Origin: Smittium mucronatum
Lineage: Eukaryota; Kickxellomycota; Harpellomycetes; Harpellales; Legeriomycetaceae
NCBI GenBank assembly: GCA_001953115.1
Contig: LSSL01003876.1
Location: forward strand, 1 to 25,618
DNA: 25,618 nt
Direction: 5' to 3'
The notes below the pieces were generated by a model. It saw nothing but the letters and a program-made list of their open reading frames with translations. It ran no database searches and had not been told where the DNA came from. Both the position numbers and the translations under genes were made by a program. Numbering within the stretch: position 1 is the stretch's first letter; every line of letters begins with the position of its first letter. This document shows positions 1 through 12,170 of this stretch, piece after piece.

Positions 1-719
1 AGTGAACTTTCCTGGACCACAAGAACGCTATTAGGATTTCACCATAAAAAATTTAAAAAGTCGGAAATCAGGAAAACGAACCTCCACAAAATACTTTTAT
101 AAGCGAAAGTTTGGTTGGCATGAATCGGTATGTATAAAAATTCTTAAGGACGTTTCTTCTAGATGTAAAGCAAATCACACTTAATTTTTGTGCTCTTAAA
201 TTATATCAAAAGATAGGATGTTAATGGAGTTGATTCAAAAGTTATCTTGCTATCGGCCTCGAATCTGGTGAGAGAAAATTAAATTAGTTGTGATATTTTA
301 AAGAGGAGGGTCCTAGGATAAGTAAAACCTATAGTGTACCTAATTTAAAAAAAAACCCCCACAGAGTTGATTCCAAAGGCTTTATTATACTGTTGTATAT
401 CGAAACTTGATAAAATAATTGCTAGAGTCATCGCCAAGAATTTCAAAGTGATTTTATTGTAGTTTATAATGTAAAAGCGATGAAAAAATCAGCCTTTTTC
501 TTTTCTCAAATCCGGCTTTGTTCTCTTTTCAAAAAAATTTTTTGTATAACTTTTTTTATTTAAAATCACCCTAGTGTAAGTTTTTGACAGTTTTATTATC
601 ATTTCTATCTGATAGTTTTGCGAAAGTTTTTTATAGGTATATTTTTAATCTATCTGGCAGATACCTAAATCCCAAAAAAAATAAAATTACCTCGAAATTT
701 TATTGTGAGGTAAAATCAT
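1..719. other. Intergenic, no gene recognised
   Basis: AT-rich DNA with homopolymer runs. A 67-codon open frame at 584-787 is low-complexity (Lys/Asn/Tyr/Phe-rich, as expected from translated AT-rich DNA) and has no recognisable motif. Bases 23-35 share a 13-base word with the coding relic near 22550 (see findings). No tRNA, rRNA or promoter signature was found. Confidence 0.6.
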
Positions 720-950
720 TAAAAATTATACTAAAAAAAAATCAAAAAAGGGGGAAAAGGTATAGAAAAGACTATTATACTTACTGAAATAACTCCTTTT
801 TTGGACTACTTGCTGTGTAGCTTAGGAAAAAGGGGGTGATCATCAAAAGAAAGACCCCCCCTCCCCTGACTTTGCTTCAAGATGGTGTATGACTGAGGCT
901 TCATGCTGTCACCAATTAAGCTCTTTGTCAATGGAAAACAATACGTCGAA

Positions 951-973
951 GCTAATTAGCTCCTAATTAGAGC
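951..973. repeat. Twin CTAATTAG palindromes inside repeat copy 1
   Basis: CTAATTAG, an 8-base perfect palindrome, occurs at 952-959 and again at 963-970. The matching place in copy 2 is GCGCTAATTAAGAGCTC (21832-21848), which keeps only one degraded unit. This is either a small inverted-repeat feature of the element or an unstable tandem site. Confidence 0.6.
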
Positions 974-1210
974 CTACAAATAAAATTATTAATACAAATA
1001 GACTTCTACTCAAAAAATGGGATTTATTGACTTGGTCTTTCTAAAAATAGCTACTGGATGCTGAGATCAGCCTGACTGTCGAACGCTGGACTTTGTACGG
1101 AAATCTTCCAGTGTGTGCTAAGGCATCGGCTTCTCCCGTTTTGAGATGGCCCCCTTCTGGAATAGCTGTTCTCAGAATCGCTGCGTTCTGTAACCACAGC
1201 TCCCAACCAA

Positions 1211-1267
1211 GAGTAGTACACTTCTGTATTATATTTTAGTATAATGTATTTCGAAAAGTACACTACT
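1211..1267. repeat. Imperfect inverted repeat (12-base arms)
   Basis: AGTAGTACACTT (1211-1222) is matched in inverted form by AAGTACACTACT (1256-1267) with two mismatches, around a 33-base AT-rich loop. It lies inside repeat copy 1, near its GC-rich part. It could form a hairpin, but copy 2 does not clearly preserve it, so function is doubtful. Confidence 0.4.
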
Positions 1268-1310
1268 TAAGCCCCTAGGCCACCATGAGGCATTTCACTC
1301 TTAGGAGGAT

Positions 1311-3797
1311 AACCAATATTTAGACTTTATTTCATTCGAAAGAATCTAATACTTTTGTAGAATAATAAGGACCCAAAAGCCTCGCATCAGTTAGTATTTT
1401 TATCTACAAAGTCACTTTAGCCTTTATCAGAAAAAAAATATAAAAATAAAGTTTGAAACTTTAGATCGATTTATTTCATTTTATAATAAGCTAAATCAAG
1501 AAATAGTGATAAAATAAAGATACGACAATAATATAGAACTCAGATATATCTATATATTAAGCAGTTTATTTAAGAATTTAAGGGCATTCTTTCGTTTCTG
1601 ATGATAAATTTTTTTAAAAAAGTATTAAATTTTCTAGAAAACAGTGAATTTATTAATATTTTATTTGAAAAGATGGGTTTTATTCTAAACTTAAAGGATG
1701 TAAACCAAAGAGTTAACTATTCTATCAGATGATAACATAATTTTTAAATAGAGAAAAGTTACTTATGGAATTTAAAATAATAGAATAAACCTAATTGGTG
1801 AAAGTTATATCTTTTTGGAAAATTTTTTTTCTGATTTCTATAGCGGAAAAAAAAGAAATTCCAAGAATGTTAATCTCATTCATGTAAAACTTCTGAATAT
1901 CTACTACCTTTATTTTATCTTGAAATGATTTTCCAGATTTTTATTATTTAACGGAGCTTTTTAGCCACCTCTTTACTAAAAACACACGTATGATTCCAAT
2001 GTAGAATTTTTTTTTCGGATTCTATCTTTTATAGAAAAACCAAACCTAAATTTTAAATTATATAAAATAAAATACTCTAAAGCTATGCGGATAACTTAAA
2101 GGGGTTTATCAAGGTAAATTTTTTTTAGATAATTATTGCATCCAGTTTAGCATAATTTAAGACACCATCGGTTAATACGAGATGTGTATAAATTATAAGT
2201 TCCCACTATAATGAAAATAAAATAAAAATGTAACCCCTGTTTCAATATTTCTATGGATTGAGAGTATGGTGTTCAAGAACAGTACACAGTCCTTTTCCAT
2301 CATTGATGATTTAGTTACATTTATCCGTTAGTTTTTTAGTGCGATTACTGAAATCATATATTTCTAATTGAAATTACACAAATATGCCCCCCAGATCTAT
2401 TTAATAGTTTAAAGTTAAAACCGGTTCGGTATATTGATGTCCAATGAAACATTGACTAGCCAATTCTCTAATTTAATTGTCAGAAAATAAGACAGTTCAT
2501 CTTGCCTTTCTATATCTAAAAAAATATCTTTCAATTTATTAGTTGAAAACCTCCGAATATTTTTTCGAATAAAAGATAGTAGCAAAAAACTCAGACCATC
2601 TTATTATTGACGAATGAATTCAACACATTGATATATATTTTTTCAACAATCCAGTGTGGTAAATATTCTGTTATGTAATTTTTTTTCATGAACTGAGTCA
2701 CTATTTTTTACAAGACCCTTATTTGATGATAATAAATTTTTCTGCTAATTTTCAGGCTACATGTCGAATAAAATTATTTAGTCAATTTATATATGATTGA
2801 ATTCTTATTGGTTTTAATTACCGAATACTTAATTTTATTCATTGAGTCCTCTTGAGGTGTGTTTTCAAGTTACAGCTGTCTAAATTATATTGGCCTATGC
2901 CTGACTGCGCTTTTTCAGGAATGCCGCAGAATATGAATCCCTAATTTTACCCAATTAAAACATTTATTTTTTATTTCCCTTGGCCCTTTTAATCTTGGTA
3001 TTGCGAAAACGAAATTCATTTTTCTGTTCGTGTAAAGATTATGTTTCATATCTGATATATTAATCGGCCAAATAATATCTTGAAGTTAGAGGGGAGGAGC
3101 TGTAAAATATACGAATCAGAAGCTCGACTTAAGAAATATAAAATATCGTATAGTTAAAGTTATGTAACAATAAATAAACGAATACATTTTTTTATGCATC
3201 AAGGGATTTTATTGGCAGATAACATCAGTCAAAATAGTAAAGGTCATTTATGCCTCGAATGTGCTTATAAAAGTCGATAATAAAAAAAGCCCAAACTATG
3301 TATTTACGCTTTCATTAGAGATGCACAGTAAATGGGAATAAAAGAGATAAAAAACTATTTTTACGTGAATTTGTAATTTTAATAGAACCGATCAATTTTA
3401 TTATCTTTAAAATTCAAAGTCATTTGGTTTTATGATTTGTAGATTTATCCTATTTCCAATTGAGAATTGATAAAGTCGAATCAGTTGTGTTTGATCATTT
3501 GGGATTTAATATTATTGCGATTAGTGGCAGATTATTACATCTATTACCCTGATAAAGCTAAGGTTTATGTGAATAATCGAAGTATCCTTTATTTAATCAT
3601 TTCGATAACATAAAACCACGTCCAATAAGGGGGCTTCTTCACGTAAACTGAACATGGAAAATCATCGTTTTTTTTTTAATCAATCCAAAATATTTATGTA
3701 TAAAAAGTCATTGAAACGACTTATAAATTTGATGCGGAAAAATCTTTTATGTACCAAATTATTATAATATTCTATTCTACTTAAATCTCTAGGGAAG
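1311..3797. other. Intergenic, no gene recognised
   Basis: About 2.5 kb of AT-rich DNA with stops in all frames. A few less AT-rich patches (about 2240-2300, 2840-2960, 3200-3330) suggest old decayed insertions, but no translated motif was recognised in them. The sequence TCTCTAG just upstream of the ATG at 3798 resembles a 3' splice site, so a 5' UTR intron of the acetyltransferase gene could lie at the right end. Confidence 0.5.
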
Positions 3798-4370
3798 ATG
3801 TCAAAATCTGAGTATGAAAAAATGCTAGCTGGGGAAATGTTTACTGGTCGAGATCCAGAGTTGAGAGCACTAAGGCTTAGGGCAAAAGACTTAATTGACG
3901 AGATGCAACATAGCTATGGCGATCGATCAAAACGTATCGAAATAACAAAAAAACTATTAGGAACTTGCGATGACGACACATATATTGAAAAATATGCTTA
4001 TTTTGATTATGGAATAAACACTCACATGGGAAAAAACTTTTACATGAACGCAGGATGCGTCATTCTCGACTGTGGACGCGTTGATATAGGAGATAATGTC
4101 ATGTTTGGTCCTAAAGTGCAAATTTATACCGTTACGCATCATTTGGAAGCCAATCGTAGGCATGGAGGTCAAGAATATGCTCTCCCAATCAGAATTTGTG
4201 ATAATGTCTGGGTTGGGGGTGGCTCAATAATTTTGCCAGGCATTACAGTAGGTAAAAACTCTGTTGTTGCTGCAGGTGCAGTCGTCACAAAAGATGTTCC
4301 CGAAAACGTTGTTGTTGGTGGAAATCCTGCCAAAGTTATCAAGCACATCGATAATGGCCAGGATAAATAA
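3798..4370 (+). CDS. Sugar O-acetyltransferase, maltose/galactoside acetyltransferase type
   Basis: A 190-residue intronless protein of the left-handed beta-helix (hexapeptide-repeat) acyltransferases, which move acetyl from acetyl-CoA to a sugar hydroxyl in the cytosol. Residues 4-55 carry the maltose-acetyltransferase N-terminal domain pattern (SEYEKMLAGEMF, then DPEL and LRAK). The hexapeptide repeats run from about 65 to 182, including YMNAGC (82-87), DIGDNVMFGP (96-105), ICDNVWVGGG (133-142), ITVGKNSVVAAGAVVTKDVP (149-168) and GGNPAKVI (174-181). The likely catalytic histidine is H114 or H115 in TVTHH. The length is typical of the family, so the protein looks complete. The ATG fits the family N-terminus, has A at -3, and an in-frame TAA lies 33 bases upstream. 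The in-vivo substrate is unknown. Homologues occur in bacteria and fungi; transfer cannot be judged without a tree. Confidence 0.92.
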   Translation: MSKSEYEKMLAGEMFTGRDPELRALRLRAKDLIDEMQHSYGDRSKRIEITKKLLGTCDDDTYIEKYAYFDYGINTHMGKNFYMNAGCVILDCGRVDIGDNVMFGPKVQIYTVTHHLEANRRHGGQEYALPIRICDNVWVGGGSIILPGITVGKNSVVAAGAVVTKDVPENVVVGGNPAKVIKHIDNGQDK

Positions 4371-5385
4371 TTTTACGCGTGTGCATTTTAACCATTGCTA
4401 CTTCTATTTGAACCAAGCTGCGATTCCGACTCTTTTATATATTGATATTTTAACGCGTCTTGGAGTTTTTATTTTACATTCTTTTTTTTTTTTGGAAAAA
4501 TATAAATATACGCTTTGAAGTCTAGTATCCGTTTATTATTTTTAACTGGTAAAGTTCTTAATTTATACTTGAAAACAATAAATCTTGGGATAGTTAGTAT
4601 ACCTATACCCTTATATGGATATATAAGTTATTCTAGATAAATGAAAAACCACAGATTTTCGAATTTTATGTATATCTAATTTCTACTTGTTCAAAAGCAA
4701 TATCCATTACACGTTTTTACCTGATAAAATTAAATGGTCTTAACTAGATAAACTCGTCACAAAACCAATAATGCGCCCTCTAGTTTTTAGTATAACTATC
4801 GATAAAATTTCCAAGCAAGATGGTTTTCTTGATTTATTCGTGGTATATTTATTCCAGGTAACACTTTTGTTACTTGTATAATTTTTTTTACTTTAATCAT
4901 TTATGTAGTTAAGGTTTTGATATATATTAGCGCTTGAAAGTGATCATCATTGGGTGTTAGCTTAATTTTTCAGCCCAATTAAACACGTTTTAACTCGATC
5001 TATCTTTATTCCATTTGACGATAATCAAGCATAAACAATTTACATCAATATTTCCATAGCGCAAAATAAAAAACAACTCATAATTTAAAAAACAAACAAA
5101 TTTATCCAATAGAAATCTTGATTTCTATTTTGAAAAAAAAACCTTCCCAACTCGCCAAATTAAAATTACACACAAATGAAAGATTTATCACCCGAAAAAA
5201 TTTAAAATCTATACATGGTAGTATTTTTTCTTGATAATTATTCTAACTTTGAAACTTCCAAGAAGAGAAAAATTATAATAATTTCGTTTATACCTTAAAA
5301 ATTTCAACCTTTTTTTATAATCAATTTAACTTTCCGCGAGCAGATTTCTAACAATATTTTCAAGGTGTAAAATCTATCGAAGAAA
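4371..5385. other. Intergenic, no gene recognised
   Basis: About 1 kb of AT-rich DNA between two plus-strand genes. It must hold the 3' end of the acetyltransferase transcript and the promoter of the kinesin gene. No motif distinct enough to assign was seen; AATAAA-like words are too frequent at this composition to be informative. Confidence 0.5.
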
Positions 5386-8300
5386 ATGCTTACCTCGAGC
5401 GCAAATTCCTCGAGAAATGAGCCTCAAATTCCTCCTTCTGCTCAAAAGCAAACAACGTCAAATTCCACCGATGACAAGGAAATGAACATTCAAGTTGTCG
5501 TAAGATGTCGGTAATACCAACTTTCGTTTATTTATATATTTCAAATATTAAGGTTACACTTTCCTGGAAGCTTCTAAAAGCAACACCACTCTCTTTCTTT
5601 TCTTTTTTCTTTTTACTCAATACTAATTTTTTAACTTTGATTTTTAAAAAATAAAATAGAGGGCTTACAGAAAAGGAAAAAAAGGAAAAGACTCCCAAAG
5701 TTATTACTGTACCTATGTTCACTGGGAGAGAAGTGAACTATAAGAACGGCTCTATAAACAGGACATACACTTTCGATAAAGTTTTTGGCCCTGAAGCAGA
5801 TCAAGAAACTGTTTATCAGGATGTAGCTATGCCCATACTCAAAGAGGTTTTACAAGGGTATTTTTTTTTAATTAAATACTTTTTCCATTTTCGCTTTCTA
5901 TTTATTAAACAGTCTTAATGAATCTTTTTTTTTTCTGGACAGTTTTAATTGCACAATTTTTGCATACGGTCAAACTGGAACTGGAAAAACTTATACTATG
6001 GAAGGAAATATGGATAGTGTTAATCAAGAACGCTCTTCAGAGGTTGGTATCGCTAAGGGTTTCGATCCAGATAGATTAGCTAGGAAAGGTGTTCCTCCTG
6101 AAGCTGGTATTATTCCTAGAGTCTTACAAAGGATGTTTTATCTCCTAGATCAATCTTCCCAGGAATACAGCGTAAGCGTCTCTCACTTAGAATTATACAA
6201 CGAAGAATTGCGTGATCTGTTGGCCGATTCGGAAGATTCTCCATCCTTTCCCATAAACAATTCCGGCGATAATTCTAGGATCAGAATTTACGATGATGGA
6301 GCAGGCAAAGGTGGCATTGTAATACAGGGCCTAGAAGAAAAATTAGTTAGATCATCAAATGATGCAATAAAGTTATTACAAAGAGGTTCACAAAGACGAC
6401 AAGTTGCAAATACAAAATGTAACGAATTCTCCTCCCGATCACATTCCATCTACATGCTAACCGTGCACATTAAGGAAAAGAATCTTTCTAAAGCTGGTGA
6501 AGATTTAATTAAAATTGGAAAATTGAATCTTGTAGATTTAGCAGGAAGTGAAAATATTGGAAGAAGTGGGGCAGAACAAAGACGAGCTAGAGAAGCTGGG
6601 ATGATCAACCAATCTCTTTTAACTCTTGGGCGAGTCATAAATTCTTTGGTTGATCGGTCTCCTCATGTACCTTATAGAGAAAGTAAATTAACTAGACTAT
6701 TAAGGGATTCTTTAGGAGGAAAAACTAAAACCTGTCTAATAGCTACTATTTGTCCTTCAAAATCAAGCATCGAGGAAACTCTTTCTACTTTAGATTACGC
6801 AAACAGAGCTAAAAGTATCAGGAACAGACCCGAGGCAAACAAAAAAGTAACTCAAACGGCCTTAGTAGGCGATTTGCAACTTCAGATAGAAAGATTGCAA
6901 ATGGATTTAGCGGCTTCGCATTCAAAAAATGGTATCTTTCTATCGACTGAAAGATACAAGGAATTGGTTGAAGATTCCGAATACAAATCAACACAAGCTG
7001 ATGAGTGGAAACAGCGTGTAGAGTTAAGAGAAGCAGAATTAAAAACTGTCCATAATGAAGCTAAAGAGCTGATGAACAAATGCTACGATCTAGAACAGGT
7101 TTTGATGTCGAAAAACTCTTTGATCGAGGAAAAAGACTTATCAATAAAAACCCTAGAATCAAGCCTTAATCTCACAGAGAATCTCTTGAAAGAGCAGAAA
7201 GCCGTTAATAAAGTTCATGCCGATAATGAATTCAATTTAAATTTAACTGCCGACTCTCTGGCCAAATTTTCCTACAAACTAACTAACGAAATTGAGATGT
7301 TTTACGACAAAATGGACAGAGTTGACAAATCTACATCACAAAAAAGAAAACTGCTTTTCGATTTTAAAGTTAAGGCTAGCTCTTTGTGTACAAATTTGAT
7401 TGGAAAGCTAGACACTGTACCTAAAATTATTGGTGATTGCTTAGAACTGGTAAAGAGTGAATTCACAAATTCTATCCAAAAGCATTATGTTCAAGATCTG
7501 GAAATTGAAACTACTAAAATTTCGAAAATATTAGAGACAGCTTCTGAAAACGCACTTGAAAAATTCGAAGCATCAATTTCTAAAAACAAATCCATCATTG
7601 AGGATTCTATTAGTGAACTGAATAGTTTTGTTAATGGTTCAAATTCTGATTTGGAAAATTTAATATCATTTCATCTTGATAAAAATCTGAATAAAATGTC
7701 CGAATTTAAAGACCTCACCAAAGAAAAGAACGATAAAGCTAAAGAAATACTTTCCGATAAAACATCTATTTTCAATAATGGGTTTTTATCAATAAAAAAT
7801 AGACTATGTGAATACAAAACAGAATTAAAAAAAATTACTGAAAGTTTAAAGGCTGTAAAAACTAGTCAAACGGAATTTCTTTTAGACCAAAAGAAAAGGT
7901 TTAGTAAATTACATTCAGATTTTTCTGATGATTTGGTTAAGCGAAATGCTGAAATTATTCATAATCTTCAAAGGTCACTGGAAGAGAACGCAAAGGCCCA
8001 GTCAAAAATGTGGGAGATGGCTATATCTGATTTTGGTACATCCTCCAAAAAGAATCTGGATATAATAGATTATTTAAACCATGATTCTATTGCATCTATT
8101 AATGGATTTGATATGGTAATAGATGATTATTCTTCATCCATAAACAAACTAAATAGTTCCAATTCGTCTGCTAATCAAAATCTACTTGATGTTTTCTCTG
8201 AGCTACAATCCAGTGCTGAGTCTATCAGTAACCATTTTGACGAAAACAAATCAAAATTGGAGAATGACTCGCTAAGTATAATGCATAAAATTAGAGCTCG

Positions 8301-9246
8301 TGTTTCTGAACATAATGAATCTGTATCAAATCTTAATGACTCAAACTCTGAATCAGCTTTTGAACAACTTGGAAATGTTAAAACTATAAGCAATCAATCT
8401 ATAAAAGATTTGAACTCATGTATATTAAATACCAAGTCTCAGTTAATTGGCTCGTTTGACGATATAATAATTAAAAACTTAACAGGAATGAAAAAGGAAA
8501 CTGGTGAAGCCATTTTAGCCTCCAAAGAAGGTTCTAATATCATTTTGGAGTCGATGAAAATTTTAATCCGAGAAAGCGATGCAGCAGAAAATCTCTCAAA
8601 GTCCGGGGAGAACGGGGCTATTGTAAAAACTCCCCAAAGGCAAACTCATTTGGACGTTTCTGAAATCAGCTGGAAAATCACAAGGCCTATGTCCGATATT
8701 ATTTCAGAATTAAGGGATGATGAAAATCAACAAGAAAGCGCCAAAAGTTTGGATTCTGACACTGATCAGGGTCTAGGCGGTTCAAATCCCTTATCAAAAA
8801 GATTAAATAAATTTGAAGATTTGAGTTGGGCCAGTAAAACATATAAACCAGACTTGAGCTCGGTAAAAATAGCCGGTAAGTCGGTTAAACGAAAATGCAA
8901 TCCTATTAAGAATATTAACATGAGTGTCCCCTTTTTTTCAGATTTGTCAATGTCCAGTACTGACCTTAATTCTTTGAACGATGGATCTTTTAAAAAAGCA
9001 AGATACGATTTAGGAGCTGGTAGCTTAGATCCAGCAAATACAGATAATTTGGAAACTTTTGTTGAGCAGAAGCAAAACGATTCTGACATTTCATCTTTTA
9101 AATTTGATTTAAATATCGAACCTTGTAGCCTCGAATCGCCTTTAACTAATGGAAATGAAGACCAGGATAAAGGTTCGCAATTAGCACATAAATTTAAAGA
9201 CCGAAGGATAAAGAAACCTACACATTCAAAAAGAACAAGAAAATGA
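5386..9246 (+). CDS. bimC: Kinesin-5 (BimC/Cut7/Eg5 type) mitotic motor, three exons
   Basis: Exons 5386-5510, 5660-5857 and 5943-9246 join in frame to 1208 codons. Kinesin-5 is a plus-end-directed homotetramer that crosslinks and slides antiparallel spindle microtubules to keep the spindle bipolar. A short polar N-terminal extension leads into VVVRCR. The motor has the P-loop GQTGTGKT (117-124), a long loop L5 (about 128-161) before AGIIPRVL, switch I SSRSHS (271-276), switch II DLAGSE (306-311) and the neck region AKSIRNRP (about 397-404). The stalk starts near 418 with IERLQMDL and NGIFLSTERYKEL, the latter typical of fungal family members. The tail has a BimC-box-like TPQR with a candidate CDK site at T1004. 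The C-terminus is basic (KDRRIKKPTHSKRTRK), possibly a nuclear or microtubule-binding signal. The ATG has A at -3, and both splice phases agree with the family alignment. Length is normal. Confidence 0.96.
5511..5659 (+). other. Kinesin-5 intron 1
   Basis: A 149-base phase-2 intron, GTAATA...AAATAG. A branch-like TACTAAT (5621-5627) lies about 32 bases before the acceptor, after a pyrimidine-rich stretch. Removal joins VVVRC-R to GLTEKEKKE, as in other kinesin-5 motors. Confidence 0.9.
5858..5942 (+). other. Kinesin-5 intron 2
   Basis: An 85-base intron, GTATTT...TGGACAG, with a T-rich tract before the acceptor. Removal joins EVLQG to FNCTIFAYGQTGTGKT, restoring the P-loop. An earlier AG at 5911-5912 would frameshift and was not chosen. 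Confidence 0.92.
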
Positions 9247-12159
9247 TCTTTCTCTCCTTATATTATAATAGAATTCTGTTCCGAAAATCCATATTGCGCT
9301 TTTATTGAAAGATGATCTTCATAACCCTTTGTATTTAATACAAATTTTTTTTATTAGATTAATATTTCTTGCATTCATTTTTTCTAATCCAAAAAAATAA
9401 GCATTTAGATTTTCTCTTACTTTCAGTATTGTATTTATATACCTCTATAGTTTATTTTTGAATCCCGAAATTCAACTAGTTTAGACGGGCATTTTTTAAC
9501 AAAGCTTCTCAAAAAGTTTTTATTATATATTTCAAGTTGCCGAAATTTTAGTCTTTGAAATAGGTAAGTTTAATTTATAAGTAAAATAATATTTACAAAG
9601 AAAAATTCATTATGGCTTAATAAATTAAGTCGATGAATATTGTGGGTTAAGAAGAGTGTTTAATTACACCATATTGGGTTAAATAACTTTTTCTATTAAT
9701 ACTCTTAAGGCCAGGGTATGAAAAATAGAAAACTTTTATTTGAAAAACATGATACCTTTAGATCCAAAGAAAAAAAAGTTATATGTATGAATCATCGTTT
9801 AAAATCTCATCTGATTTAATTCTAATAAATTCAATCATTTTTTTATGCGTTTAAGGAATATACTTCGCTTTAAATATATCCATAAATTTTTTTAAAGCCG
9901 AATGGAATTTTTATTTAGCTTCATTTCATTAAAATAACTCAAGATATAAAAAACAAAATAAAATTTTAAGAAAATATGTTTTGCGCAGAATTTTTTAATG
10001 ATAATCTTATAGTTCATTAGTTGTTCGAAAATTTTGAAAATTATCATCATTTTTATAATTTTTCGGCAAATAAAGCATATAATTTATAATTTTTTTAATT
10101 AAAAAACATACAAGCTAATTTTTTATTTCACAAGGAGATAAAGGATTTTTATTATTATGATTTTTTTTATCAGGTCCTGGAATATCTTCCTTTTTTTATT
10201 AAGATAAAATTTAATTTTACTCGTTTTTGGTAATAGAATATTTATATATTTAGTAGAAAAAGCTAAAAATATTTAAGAACTATAAAATTATTAAAATTTG
10301 GATAAAAAATATTAACTATACTCAATATAATAATAGATTAATCATGCGGGTTTACTTACTGAGTTTAAAACTTTCAAAATGATTAAAACAATCATTGAAA
10401 ATATCAATTATTAATAATTATACAAGTTAATTGTTTTTTTTATTAAAACCTAAAAATATTTATGTATTAAAACTGATTAAAAATATAATTTTTACTATTT
10501 GATAACTAATAAATCAAATTTTAACAATAAAAACAGTACATTTATTAATATTATTTGATATGCAAACAATATATAAAAACATATATATTATCTTATGATT
10601 ATGTAAGATTAAAATAAAAGTATCTATAATATTAAAACCCCCTTAATAAATATAATCCAGGCTTGGTATTTATTTTATCTTTTTTAAAAAATAAAAATAA
10701 AAACTTTATTTTTTTTTATTTTTTTTGTTTTTTTAGAAATAAAAAAGCATTTCTGTCTGATGTATCTTTTTGGTTTTCGCATTAATAAAATAAACTGTAT
10801 TTTTTTAAAAAGAATAATATATAAAATTTTTGACAAAAATATCTTTACATCTCACCCTTCCCATCTAATATGAAAAATTCCAATAATATATATATACTTA
10901 TTTTTAATTATTTATCTAAATTTACAAAAAAAAGATTGTAAAAAGATTTTTTTGAAGATTTTATTAATGATAAATTTAATTTTAGAATAAAATTAAATTA
11001 TAAAGTTCGATTAGAAACTAAATCTTTCAAAAGAGAATAATATTATTATTAAATGTTAGTAGAACTTGCCAAATTTGATTTGATTTATTGGTTATAATTT
11101 ATTAGAATACATATTTTTGAAAAAGAAAAAAAAACTACCCAATTCAGTTCCAAATAATAAAATGGTGGAAAGATCAGCAAAATAAAATTTTCATTATATA
11201 GATTAAATTATTGATATTTTTTTAGACAGGAATGCCCGAAAAGAATGTGAATCTTACAGATAAACTTATTTAGTTGACAAAAAATCTAAATAATTATATA
11301 AAGTAATTTTTAAACCACTATTAAATATATAATTGATTATTAAACTTATTAATCGGAAAAATAAACAAAATCATCTTGACATTTTTTATCTCTGGTATCG
11401 GAAAAAATTCCTGCTTAATGAAAGATAAAATACCTATTTTTAAAATTATAAACCAATAAATTTATTGTTAGGTATCTCCTGAAAGTGGAATGACTATAGA
11501 GAAATCTATTCTCCCACTACATAAATTAGAGTTCAAAAGTTTAAATAATAAAAAAAATTATGTTTGAATAGTTTTTAAAATAGTTTATAGATTAGATTAG
11601 TTAATATGAAATTTTTTCATTTATATATATAATTGAAACCTAAAAATCATTTTTCTATCAAAAAAATCAAAAAAATATTTTAGGTTTGAAAATTTAATTA
11701 GCATAATTTATGGTGTTTTTTAATTATTTTTTACATTTTAATTGAGTTAAATTATAAAATTTAATTATATCAAATACGAATAATATATACTTTATGATAT
11801 AAAGGCAAGAAATATTAGAAAAAATAAAATATTCTACAGTTCAATAAAACATCCAGCTTCTAAATGATATTCAATTTAAATTAATATTAAATTATTTTTG
11901 TTGGAAAAATTGCTATTTAGAACCAATGAAATATTAATTTCCGCAATTTAAATAATTTAGAATAAATTCAATTCCTTTTATAGCTAATATTTTGAAATAT
12001 TATAAGGGATTTAAGATTTTAATACATTTCATATTAGTTATATATTTTATTTTGCGATTGAATAAAAAAGAATTTAGTTCGCAATATTCAATTAACGGTG
12101 ATTTTAATTCAAATTTTTATTATAAAATTTAAAAAAGAAAAGAAAAATGGATATATTGC

Positions 12160-12170
12160 GCATTATAAAA
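12160..12170 (+). repeat. GCATTATAAAA word, site 1
   Basis: First of four exact GCATTATAAAA words in the AT-rich block; the others are at 15647, 16897 and 17215. Confidence 0.5.

Larger units (their letters stand above)
720..1310 (-). repeat. Dispersed repeat, copy 1 (minus orientation)
   Basis: Read on the minus strand, this segment aligns colinearly with 21490-22060 on the plus strand. Anchor words in order (copy 1 minus / copy 2 plus) are AGTGAAAT (1299/21501), TAGGGGCTTAA (1277/21523), ATTCCAGAAGGGGG (1163/21636), CGGGAGA (1138/21664), GATCTCA (1068/21740), TTTTGAGTA (1015/21791), a CTAATTA-rich palindromic block (973/21832), a G-run followed by GTCTTT (855/21948) and CCCCCTTT (836/21970). 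Spacings between neighbouring anchors differ by at most 6 bases. The 1060-1220 part is much richer in GC than its surroundings and is open on both strands (70 codons on minus), but neither translation resembles a known family. Element class is unknown; it could be a solo LTR, a SINE-like or another non-autonomous element. The outer limits are approximate. Confidence 0.8.

Noticed and set aside
1051..1263. 70-codon minus-strand open frame in a GC-rich patch
   Set aside because: The plus strand is also open here, the translation matches no family I recognise, and the patch lies inside a dispersed repeat whose second copy does not keep the frame.
4264..4518. 84-codon plus-strand open frame overlapping the acetyltransferase end
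   Set aside because: It is an out-of-frame reading of the acetyltransferase 3' part running into AT-rich spacer.
8766..9089. 107-codon minus-strand open frame inside the kinesin gene
   Set aside because: It is antisense to the kinesin-5 tail, which is continuous and in frame with the motor; no independent support.
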